DNA of 34,141 nucleotides from Cylindrodendrum hubeiense (lineage: Eukaryota; Ascomycota; Sordariomycetes; Hypocreales; Nectriaceae), in the NCBI GenBank assembly GCA_014621425.1, contig JAANBB010000423.1:1-34141 (forward strand). Direction: 5' to 3'. The notes below the pieces were generated by a model, which made no database searches, had not been told where the DNA came from, and saw nothing but the letters and a program-made list of their open reading frames with translations. Below are positions 23,344 to 31,350 of this stretch, one piece after another; the first letter of the stretch is position 1; every line of letters begins with the position of its first letter. A program made the translations under genes and the position numbers.

Positions 23344-24573
23344 TTATAAAATCTTCGCAGGCTTGTGATCAAGCGTTTGTGCTACTGGAAAAGTCTCAAT
23401 GTGCTGTTCGGCACTCCCGTTGGCTCCCATGGGTTGACTTCTCGCCTTGAGAAATAAACTCAATTTCTGTAGTTCAAAATCGTCTCTACCTGCCTCGACA
23501 ACCCGGTCGATCCGCCCATCCTCAAAGGCGATACCGCGCCAGAGGAGAATCCCCAGCTTTTGTGCAAGTCCAGCATCTTGAATCCATGTCAATGACTCCG
23601 CCTCCCCTGTTGTAGTTAGTTCAATGAATTTGTCCCAGAATACTGTTCGCAATTGCTCGTGCTCTTCGTAGAATCGGAACCCAGTTTGAGCATCTCCAAA
23701 CCCGAGCACTTCTTCCAGGCCGTACAGTCCCACGCCAAACGGCAGCCATTCTCCCTCTGCCCAGTCAATCAGACCTGTTAAGTGCCCAGTAGATGGATCG
23801 ACCATGATGTTGGCAGGAACGAGGTCGCCGTGGGTTAGGCACCATGGCAACCTCTCAATGTTACTGATCTTGGAGGTGGCCTCGCTTACTGCTTCTAGGA
23901 GGGAGTTTCCCGGGAGCGTTTTGAGGAGATCAAGACGCCACCTAAGCGAGCTGCCAACATGACCTTTCTTGAAGGCCTCACTTACGCCCGTGTGCGTTCC
24001 AGGGCGTCCGTGGTGGAGGCTGATTGCGAACATTTCGGCCAAGTCCTGAACAAGGTTTCTTCGACATTGTCGCTGGCTCTCATTATTCAACATCCCCATG
24101 CTTTGGAACTCCTTCAGTGTCACTCCAGGGATCCTTTCCTGGATATAAACGTGCAGTCTCCGCTCACCATCTCCAGGCCGGCAGTCGGGAACGCGACCAA
24201 GGAATTGCACGCGGGGTACCAGGCTGCCGAAGACCATTCTTGCCTCCTCGCAGACTTTAAGATCCAGTTGATATGTCTCGGAGCGAAATTGTAGTAAGTG
24301 GGTCGTTGATATCGCTAGGGTATATGAACAATACCCTTGCGATCTCACAGGCAATATCTCGATACCTGGATAAGTTGACCGGGCAAATAAGTGGCAGGCC
24401 TCTTTCATGTGATTGTCGAAGCCATTTCGCGTGAAAAATTCCTCAGTATCCTGGACCTCTTTCGAGTCAGGTTCTTCGCCGAGATATACCTGGCTTGGCA
24501 TATGATCCAATAGGCCTTGTGTTTGTAATGATAGCCGCTCCAGCCCAACAACTTGAGTGGATGCCGAAGCCAT
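23344..24573 (-). CDS. APH-fold kinase-like phosphotransferase, substrate unknown
   Basis: This intronless frame of 409 residues belongs to the aminoglycoside phosphotransferase / choline-kinase-like superfamily, which is widely expanded in filamentous fungi. The Brenner-type catalytic loop reads LTHGDLVPANIMV, with catalytic Asp at about residue 250 and metal-binding Asn at about 255. It is followed by GLIDWAEGEWLPFG, with the DFG-equivalent Asp at about 270. A hydrophobic strand, VYIQERIPGVTLKEF (about 142-156), is the hinge-like segment. All key residues are present, so it could be active. The substrate cannot be deduced; fungal members are mostly uncharacterised and this is not evidence of antibiotic resistance. 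It lies in tandem 410 bp downstream of the thymine 7-hydroxylase stop codon; a link to pyrimidine salvage is only a possibility. Confidence 0.88.
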   Translation of the reverse strand: MASASTQVVGLERLSLQTQGLLDHMPSQVYLGEEPDSKEVQDTEEFFTRNGFDNHMKEACHLFARSTYPGIEILPVRSQGYCSYTLAISTTHLLQFRSETYQLDLKVCEEARMVFGSLVPRVQFLGRVPDCRPGDGERRLHVYIQERIPGVTLKEFQSMGMLNNESQRQCRRNLVQDLAEMFAISLHHGRPGTHTGVSEAFKKGHVGSSLRWRLDLLKTLPGNSLLEAVSEATSKISNIERLPWCLTHGDLVPANIMVDPSTGHLTGLIDWAEGEWLPFGVGLYGLEEVLGFGDAQTGFRFYEEHEQLRTVFWDKFIELTTTGEAESLTWIQDAGLAQKLGILLWRGIAFEDGRIDRVVEAGRDDFELQKLSLFLKARSQPMGANGSAEQHIETFPVAQTLDHKPAKIL

Positions 24574-24983
24574 TTCTCACGAAAGAATGGGGATGGAGGA
24601 TTGATGAGATGAAGGATCGCGCGGTAAAAACTTGAACTGGGTTCAGATTGAGGGTTTTCTTCTGTAATGTATAGTTATGGAATCTGGCTGGCCCCCCACG
24701 CTTGCGAGGCAGATGACTTCCACATTTCCAATTGTAAGTCACAACCACGTGAGACAGCGGAGTATCGGCTAGGTAGGCTTGACCCCTCTTGGTCTGTGCC
24801 GCATGGCATTTCTCGGAGTTCTTTGCGACATAGATAATGGCGCAAATTCCCATGGACGATATGTCATATTGTGTTCATTGAGCTCGTAATTCCTAGGCAA
24901 TAACTACAAAATAGCAGTAAAAAGGGCATCCCGTGTTCCATTTTGTCTTCAGGCGGCGCCTCCATCAGGCGCAGGCCAATACT
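24574..24983. other. Short intergenic between two minus-strand genes
   Basis: These 410 bases hold the 3' flank of the thymine 7-hydroxylase gene and the promoter of the kinase-like gene. No further gene is evident. Confidence 0.6.
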
Positions 24984-26142
24984 TCAGTAGGTGGCAGTGA
25001 GTCTCTGCACCAAGTAATCACCACTGTTGATACCACTGTACTTCTTCTCCTGCTCCGCCGAATACGTGCCCGGCAGAGCCTCGATGTGGCTGTCGAAGTT
25101 GGGGTTGCAAAAGTACCTAAGAGCATATTAGCGACGAGCAGTGAAAATGAAGTGCAAAGCTATGCTCACGCGATACTGTAACGCGGGGGATATGATTCGG
25201 CCGTTTTCCGGGGCGGCTCGACAACGCGGTGGATGGTGCTTTTGATGGTGTCGTTGCTCCATCGCGCGAGCAAATCACCGGCGTTGACGACAACGGTGCC
25301 TTCAATCGGAGTGGCATCGACAAACTGGCCGTTTGGACTCTTGACTTGCAATCCGCCTCGGTTATCTTGGAAAAGCAGAGTGATGGATCCGTAGTCCTGG
25401 CCGGGTTAGCAGTCTACACAGGACAATCCAACCCGACGTCATGCTTACACTGTGTTCTCCAGCACGCACAGCACCAGGGTTGATCTTGAAGATTTCACTC
25501 TTGATCTCTGGGTAATGCAACAATCGCAGGGTGTTGTCTCCCACATCAACAAAACGATCAAAGAACTCCTCGTCCAGTCCCATCCCCACAGCGATGGCTC
25601 TCATGACTTCGACGTGCAGCTCCTTGCACTGGTCAAAGAACCCCATCATATCAGTCCGGAATCCGGTCACGGTGCCTTCTTTGGGCCACTGGTTCGGGAA
25701 CCCCTCGACTCCTTCGCGGCCGATCTCGTAGCTCTCCTTCAGATCTGGTGCCGCAGCGCGAACCTTCTCAATATCGTCGATTTCTTCGAGCTGGCTGACC
25801 TTTTCACGGCCTGGTGCCGAGTACCCGCGATTGGCCTCGGGCGTCGTCCATCCCAGAGCCAGCTTGTCGTCGAGTGATTGATCGAAAAACCGGGCCGACG
25901 TAGAGAAGGCATGCTTCAGATCATCGAGCGGGACCGAATGGTTCTTGAGATAAATGAAGCCGGCAGTTTGGAAGCCATGGAGAATCGCCTTGGCCGTCTC
26001 ATTGCGCTCAGAGGGCTTTCCGCTCAGGAAGAGAGAGAAGTCGATGAGCTTGTGAGAGGGTTAGCCGCGCTACGTAAAGGTGGGTGGTGGCACGTACGGG
26101 GATCAGGAGACCCTCCTTGCTAACAGCAGCATCGGAAGCCAT
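24984..26142 (-). CDS. Thymine 7-hydroxylase (2-oxoglutarate/Fe(II) dioxygenase)
   Basis: This dioxygenase (EC 1.14.11.6) oxidises thymine stepwise to 5-hydroxymethyl-, 5-formyl- and 5-carboxyuracil, using O2 and 2-oxoglutarate. Four exons (26142-26098, 26048-25449, 25396-25170 and 25116-24984) join with consistent phases to give 334 residues, against 333 that I recall for Neurospora thymine 7-hydroxylase. Near-identical segments include AKAILHGFQTAGFIYLKNHS, GWTTPEANRGYSAPGREKVSQ and GGLQVKSPNGQF. The iron triad is visible as H214-x-D216 (GEHSDYGSITLLFQD) and H271 (STIHRVVEPP). R287 and S289 (PPRYSIAYF) bind 2-oxoglutarate. Intron 2 falls between S215 and D216, splitting the HxD motif across exons. 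The divergent neighbour encodes the next enzyme of the pathway, which strongly supports this function over other isopenicillin-N-synthase-like oxygenases. Confidence 0.93.
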
Positions 26143-26839
26143 CGCGGTGAGCAGTCAGAGGTGCGAAATCACGGGATGGTCACGATTATCCTGGAGTTTA
26201 GAGTCGGGTGAATTGATTAAAAGTAATAAGGGCAACGGAAATTACAAGCGTCGCCGACGGACATATAAGCCACAGGCCTAGAACGTTGCACCCGAATAAA
26301 GGCAAGGTTTGGCCATGCTCAACTCTCAGCCATCCGTCAGGCCGTGGCTAGTTAGGACGGCCCCGGCCGACAACGAGGTATCACTGATAGGGAATGACGT
26401 CGCGACATCATTGGGACGGAAGTCTCCTGTGCTGCACTGCAGGACGACCCCTCAATAGCGCTGATAAGAAGCAAGTGAGATACCTCACAGCCGTGCCTCG
26501 CAGCGATAACGCCCAATGCGGAGTGGGGGGCCGGGATCCGAGGTTGCGACCTTCCAATTTCTTACTAACATTCATCTCGGCGCTGCTCTAGCATCGAATG
26601 CCTGCTTTTGGAAGGTATATTGGCTGTTGTTTAATGCGCTTGTCCCGAGCATTTCCAGTCCAGTGTTAAGCATACTGAGACTTCTGCTTGACCCCGCCAT
26701 CAACCTCTCCATCTCATTCCGCACCACCACACCAACAAGCCATAAGCTCTATCAATACCACCCTTTCTCTACCGGCCACTCTGTTGTGCTTTAATTCAGC
26801 CACGCGACCTCGGAATAGTCACACGCTCTCGTCAGAACC
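26143..26839. promoter_or_regulatory. Bidirectional promoter of the thymine-salvage pair
   Basis: These 697 bases lie between two divergent start codons, those of thymine 7-hydroxylase (minus) and isoorotate decarboxylase (plus). They contain three HGATAR sites on the plus strand (26385-26390, 26462-26467 and 26504-26509). The right third, before the plus-strand ATG, is C/T-rich, as expected of a fungal leader. A GTATATTG sequence near 26617 is a weak TATA candidate. Co-regulation of the two genes is inferred. Confidence 0.7.
26385..26509 (+). promoter_or_regulatory. Cluster of three GATA-factor sites (HGATAR)
   Basis: TGATAG (26385-26390), TGATAA (26462-26467) and CGATAA (26504-26509) match HGATAR, the site bound by AreA/NIT2 nitrogen regulators, which often need clustered sites. 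Pyrimidine use as a nitrogen source makes such control plausible. Six-base sites are frequent by chance, so clustering and context are the support. Confidence 0.45.
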
Positions 26840-27973
26840 ATGTCGTCCGCCATGCGTGTCGTTGACATTCACACGCACATGTACCCTCCCTCGTACATCC
26901 GCATCCTCGAATCCCGGTCCACCATCCCGCTGGTTCGGAGCTTTCCTCAAACACCCGATCCCCGACTCATCCTGCTAGAAGCAGAGGTCAAGACTCTTGA
27001 AGAGGCTACCCAGGATGCTGCCGCAAAGCTGCCAGGCCGTCCCCTGACGTCGCACTATGCATCGCTCGCCCAGAAGATGCACTTTATGGACACCCACCAT
27101 ATAGACATATCTGTCATTTCTCTCGCCAATCCATGGCTGGACTTCCTGGACCCATCTGAGTCAGGCCAGATGGCTGAGTCTGTCAACAATGAGTTCTCGA
27201 CCATGTGTGGTCAGCATCCTGGACGGCTTTACTTCTTCGGCACACTCCCCCTAACGGCGCCGCTTGATACGGTCATCTCCTCAATAAACCACCTCAAGGG
27301 CCTCAAGTACTGCCGAGGAGTCATTCTAGGCACATCTGGGCTTGGGAAGGGACTTGATGATCCCAATCTCCTGCCCATATTCGAGGCCGTGGCAGCTGCA
27401 CAGCTGACAATCTTCCTCCATCCTCACTATGGCCTCCCCAACGAAGTCTGGGGTCCGAGGGCTAGCGCTGAGTATGGCCACGTCCTCCCCTTGGCCCTCG
27501 GCTTCACCATGGAAACTACCATTGCGGTGACGAGAATGTTCCTCTCGGGCGTGTTTGACAAGGTGCGTGAGCTGCGCATGATCCTCGCTCACAGCGGTGG
27601 GACACTGCCTTTCCTCGCTGGTCGGATAGAGAGCTGTATCATGCATGATGGGCAACTTGTTCGGGAAGGCAAGGTGGGCAAAGGTCGTCGGACGGTGTGG
27701 GATGTATTGAAGGAGCAGGTGTACCTCGATGCCGTTGTCTACTCTGAGGTTGGACTCAGAGCCGCCATTGACGCTAGCGGTGCAGACCGGCTCATGTTTG
27801 GCACTGATCATCCTTTCTTCCCTCCTCTCACCACTGATGAGCAAGGGGAGTGGGAAAGCGTCAGCTTGAATGCTGCAGCAGTCTCCAAGGCGGTGGGCGA
27901 GGGCTCTGATGAGGCCAAGGCTATCATGGGAGGAAATGCTATCGAGATCTTGCGCCTTACCGAGGATGCATAA
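26840..27973 (+). CDS. Isoorotate (5-carboxyuracil) decarboxylase
   Basis: This amidohydrolase-superfamily decarboxylase (ACMSD-related, EC 4.1.1.66) removes the carboxyl group from 5-carboxyuracil to give uracil, the last step of fungal thymine salvage. The intronless frame of 377 residues begins MSSAMRVVDIHTHMYPPSYI. The metal ligands of the family are visible: H11 and H13 in DIHTH, H194 in FLHPHYG and D323 in FGTDHPFFPP. H251 lies in ILAHSGGTLPFLAGRIE. Segments such as LKYCRGVILGTSGLGKGLDD, HVLPLALGFTMETTIAV and LMFGTDHPFFPP closely resemble, from memory, the structurally characterised Cordyceps and Metarhizium isoorotate decarboxylases. The ATG at 26840 is in pyrimidine-rich context; the next in-frame Met lies four codons later. 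It is divergent from thymine 7-hydroxylase and ends 97 bp from the convergent J-protein gene. Confidence 0.93.
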   Translation: MSSAMRVVDIHTHMYPPSYIRILESRSTIPLVRSFPQTPDPRLILLEAEVKTLEEATQDAAAKLPGRPLTSHYASLAQKMHFMDTHHIDISVISLANPWLDFLDPSESGQMAESVNNEFSTMCGQHPGRLYFFGTLPLTAPLDTVISSINHLKGLKYCRGVILGTSGLGKGLDDPNLLPIFEAVAAAQLTIFLHPHYGLPNEVWGPRASAEYGHVLPLALGFTMETTIAVTRMFLSGVFDKVRELRMILAHSGGTLPFLAGRIESCIMHDGQLVREGKVGKGRRTVWDVLKEQVYLDAVVYSEVGLRAAIDASGADRLMFGTDHPFFPPLTTDEQGEWESVSLNAAAVSKAVGEGSDEAKAIMGGNAIEILRLTEDA

Positions 27974-28070
27974 GACTAGATACATGGTATTAGCAACAGA
28001 AATAAATAAGCCACTGTGGTATATTAAGAAGACTACCTGTCATATGTCGTTCATCATTCAAGTTCAGCTT

Positions 28071-28919
28071 TTAGGCCGCCGATGTCTCCTCGGCAAATTT
28101 CACTTCGGCTTGATGTATCCTTAGCTTCGCCTCCAGGAGGCCTTTTTGTGCCTCCTCCTGCTGCTCGGGTGTCGATTCTTGCTTGCCGAGATTCCTTACA
28201 GCCTGCACAGCTCTTAGCTTGTCGCAGACTAATTCCCAATACTTTCTCCTCTCCGTCCCCGAGTCGAAGACGTAGTGTCCAGGGACCACAATGACACCGT
28301 TTAGGGGTCCTTGAGGTTGTGATTTGCCGTCGCTAGCGGCCGCGGCCTTCCTTGACTTCCTCAGGAACTTCTCTCTTGCTTCATCCTGCTTCTTTTTCTC
28401 CTTCTTTTCCTTGAGGCGCCGTTTCGCTTCTGCGAGGTCCTCCAGCTCCTGCGCGGCATCAGCCTGTCGCTTCTCCTCATCCACGCGCATCCTTTGCTCC
28501 TCGTGCAACCGTGTCCTTTCCTTCTCTATCGCATCCTTGTCGTTCTGCTCTTTTTCTTCTTTTTGGCGCTTCCAGGCGTTCTCGCGCGCCTCCAGGTCAT
28601 CGACGAAGTGCTTGCGCTGGTTATCCATGGCCTCGCGCTCCTGCTTCCGCAGAAGCCCAGCCTTGATGGCATTATCATAAGCCGCTCGGGCGTCGGGGTC
28701 GGAGAGGACATCGCGGGCGCGCTCGAACAGTTGCCACTTCTCGGAGTCGAAGTTGTCGCGGGCCTGATCAGGGTGGTACTTCAGGGAACGCTTTCGCCAT
28801 GCGCGGTGGATGTCGGCTTTCGGAGTGAGCGCGTCGATGCCTAGCAGATCGTAGAGGTCGATGTCTTTCGATGAGTACTCCTGCGCATACTGCAGCAGGT
28901 CTGCGGCCTTGGAGTCCAT
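28071..28919 (-). CDS. J-domain protein, DNAJC17/Cwc23-like
   Basis: This Hsp40 co-chaperone has an N-terminal J domain at about residues 21-83 (DLYDLLGIDALTPKADIHRA, then the HPD catalytic triad at 49-51 and ARAAYDNAIKAG). A highly charged Lys/Glu/Arg-rich coiled coil follows at about 90-195, including DDLEARENAWKRQKEEKE. A conserved-looking C-terminal block reads GTERRKYWELVCDKLRAVQ. The J domain, its offset and the following LEARE segment resemble human DNAJC17 and yeast Cwc23, which act in spliceosome disassembly and pre-mRNA splicing. The RRM of DNAJC17 is not visible here. The frame is intronless and 282 residues long. It is tail-to-tail with isoorotate decarboxylase, 97 bp apart. The J-domain call is certain; the splicing role is inferred from similarity. 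Confidence 0.9.
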   Translation of the reverse strand: MDSKAADLLQYAQEYSSKDIDLYDLLGIDALTPKADIHRAWRKRSLKYHPDQARDNFDSEKWQLFERARDVLSDPDARAAYDNAIKAGLLRKQEREAMDNQRKHFVDDLEARENAWKRQKEEKEQNDKDAIEKERTRLHEEQRMRVDEEKRQADAAQELEDLAEAKRRLKEKKEKKKQDEAREKFLRKSRKAAAASDGKSQPQGPLNGVIVVPGHYVFDSGTERRKYWELVCDKLRAVQAVRNLGKQESTPEQQEEAQKGLLEAKLRIHQAEVKFAEETSAA

Positions 28920-29540
28920 GGTTGTCTCGTCGGTAGTGAATTAGCGATAGGCAGTTGGCGAAGGCCGTGGACCAAACTGCGTCTGCATAGATGGGGTCAA
29001 AGGGAATATAGTCAGGCCAAGAAATGGATTGGATTGCCATGTAACGCGTTATGACCAGAGCGCACTGTGAATCATGCTGGAAAAGCGTAACAGAGCTTAA
29101 GAAAGGCTGCCTTGAACGAGACGAAGTGGGCCTAGAAAGCCTGTCTACCAAAAATGTTCCAGGTATCTGGAGATCCGTCGCAAAGCGCGATCACACGTGA
29201 CATGACGTTGCTACTAATGTTTAAGTTTCGTGTAAACGGCGTCGAGTCAGGATCGTAAAGGTTAAATGCAACGTCTTCAAGGAATCCTTAAATTATTAAT
29301 ATCACCATTATTTACGCTTTGATTATCGACACAATCTCTACACGCAGCTGTGCGGTTCATCCTTACAGTATCACATATTATATCTCTCCCGGACTCTTCA
29401 TACGAGCCAATACTAGTTGTCATTGTAGTAATCCTTCGCCAATCTACTATCGACTAGTTTTCTTCAAAATCCCAACGCCATAAACAAGCCCGCTTGATTC
29501 TCCCAGGTTCCAGATACTCAAACCCCGTAGGTGGATATTC
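28920..29540. other. Intergenic, A+T-rich centre
   Basis: About 620 bases contain the promoter of the J-protein gene (left side) and the 3' flank of the DUF2235 gene (right side). Positions 29230-29420 are A+T-rich. Nothing else is apparent. Confidence 0.6.
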
Positions 29541-31350
29541 CTACTCCACGGTGTCCGCAAAATGATAGACGTTAGGCGATCCGGAAGACAGCTTGAGCAG
29601 ATATCTCTCGTACGGGCCCAGTGGCTCTTCCACCATGATACGCTGCTTCTTGTCGGCGGGCGCATTCTTTTCATCGCCACAATACTCCCAGATCCACCTT
29701 CCCTTTTTACAGTCACTAGGATGACCATATGCGTCTTGGTCCGCCTCGGGATCCCAATCAGGGTGGAATGGTACAGGGTCGTCAAAGTTTTCCTGACTGC
29801 GCTTCACCTTCCAGCTCTTCAACAGCGCGGGACAGTCCCAAACACCCTTATCGTTGAGCCCAAGTCCCTTGCAAGCCAGGCGGATTCGTACCGAGCTATG
29901 GATCCGTTCGTTCGTATCCATGAGGAAGCGGTCGGCGTCAAGCTTCGTCGTCGGATCTGTGGGCTTGTATAGCCCCGGGCTTCTGATTGTCTGGCCAGAG
30001 AGCTTGTACATGAAGCTAGTGACTTTGCTAATGGCGCCGAGGCCCCAGGGGCGAATTGGCGAATTGCTCGCGTAAATGGGGTCGATAGCCCAGTTCAATC
30101 CCTTCTTCTTCCCCTTCGAGGTTGCAGAGGCCACATAGTACTCCTTGTTCTGCTGGAAGACTCTATCCAAGGACGGCGCGTCAAACTCTATGCCCACGGA
30201 GGCCAACTGATCCATCATCCCTAATCATGAATTAGCCTCGCAGCATCACAGGGTTAAGAGACACCGCACCCAAGTCAACATAACGGGTGCGGAGTGGTTG
30301 CCTCGAAATCAGTGCAGGTCAAACTTACATGCGAGAGTGCAATTGGCAATTCCTTGGTCTTCCCAACCACCGCCACAGTTTGCGTGACCACCAGGGAACC
30401 AGACTTGCCTCAGATCTGTCTTCAAGTCGTTGCCGGGAAGCCTCTCCCAGATTGCTGGGCTGAACGGGGGACGGGTCTCATCTAAGGCGAGGGCATGGAA
30501 AGCATGCTCGATGCGGTCGGACAAGCTCGTGTCGTACCACTTATATGTGCTCGAAGGTCAGTATGGAATGAGATCAACACAAGGTGGGGTAGACTTATTC
30601 GTCATTGTCAGCGCGGATTCCCAACTTGTCCAACCACGCAATACGAGGAACGCCCAAACTACCGACGGTGTCCCACACACAGACGGCCTTGATCTTGATC
30701 AATTCGCCGTTTCCGCTGTCTTGTTTGACACGGGTGTAACCCATACTCTCGAGGCGAGACCGGTACTCCTTGGCAGCATCTGGACCCTTGGGCTTATTTG
30801 GGAAGGGCAGGTTGGGGAATGGATCCTTGTAATCGGGATCCATCCAGTGCTGCATATCCTTGAAGATGGGGTAGAAGTGCTCAACGCCCTCTCGCGTTAA
30901 GAGGCCTAGAGCTCCAACCATGCCGGCTACTGAACGAACAGTGAAGGCACCGCGAGAGAAGCCAACTAGGATGATCTCATCACCATCCATGTAGTTGGCA
31001 CACAAGTAAGAGTAGGTCTCTCGCATTCGCTAACGAGGTGTCATTAGCCCGCTGTGTCTCTCATGAATGTCACAAGAAATACCAACCTCAGAAAGACCCA
31101 GACCGAATGCACCTCCGGTGATGCTGTCGATGGCGTTACTACCAGTCCCGACACCAGACTCGTAAGAGATGATCTGGAGCTTGCCATCACTGCACCTCCG
31201 CTTGAAGCAGCGGGAGAGGCGAGTGACGTTGGAAGGAACTTGGAGGGTGCCCCGTGACTGTAGCAAGCCGGGCTCTTCATATCCGTTGTCGCTGTTCATC
31301 CACGTTCCATCGCAGCAGGCGATCAATCGCTTGGTTGTTACGGCTGCCAT
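29541..31350 (-). CDS. DUF2235 alpha/beta-hydrolase-like protein
   Basis: DUF2235 proteins share an alpha/beta-hydrolase fold with bacterial Tle1 phospholipase effectors; fungal members are mostly uncharacterised. Exons 31350-31087, 31029-30599, 30546-30329 and 30220-29541 give 530 residues. KRLIACCDGTW (about 8-17) is the family's opening motif. GFSRGAF (111-117) is the GxSxG nucleophile elbow with Ser113. AVCVWDTVGSLG and VWFPGGHANCGGG are the regions expected to carry the catalytic Asp and His. Exon 2 runs into an in-frame TAA unless an intron with an AT donor is removed, described separately; the AT-AC splice restores DNDEYKWYDTSLSDRIEHAF. The start at 31350 precedes the conserved KRL; an in-frame ATG at 31443 would add 31 residues including a hydrophobic run. 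No signal peptide is seen with the chosen start. Confidence 0.87.
30547..30598 (-). other. Probable U2-type AT-AC intron in the DUF2235 gene
   Basis: This 52-nt intron would start ATAAGTCT and end GAGCAC on the minus strand. A CTGAC branch point (within ATACTGACC) lies about 10 nt before the 3' end. The donor equals the usual GTAAGT with G1 changed to A, the known pattern of U2-dependent AT-AC introns. Splicing joins GA|A to give Glu232 and the family-like DNDEYKWYDTS. A GT donor at 30593 would retain an in-frame TAA. A GT donor at 30625 paired with GAG at 30550 keeps frame but deletes LGIRADNDE. AT-AG, using the same donor with GAG, is also in frame and gives DNDDTYKW. Confidence 0.7.

Noticed and set aside
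23344..24573. Reading the APH-fold gene as an antibiotic-resistance determinant
   Set aside because: APH-fold proteins are a large native family in fungi with mostly unknown substrates; nothing here indicates aminoglycoside specificity or mobile-element context.
27326..27985. 219-codon minus-strand open frame
   Set aside because: It is antisense to isoorotate decarboxylase, whose own frame is strongly conserved.
30550..30625. GT-AG alternative for the second DUF2235 intron (donor GTTGGG at 30625, acceptor GAG ending 30550)
   Set aside because: It keeps the reading frame but removes the LGIRADNDE segment that I expect to be conserved, and its donor is weaker than the ATAAGT site.
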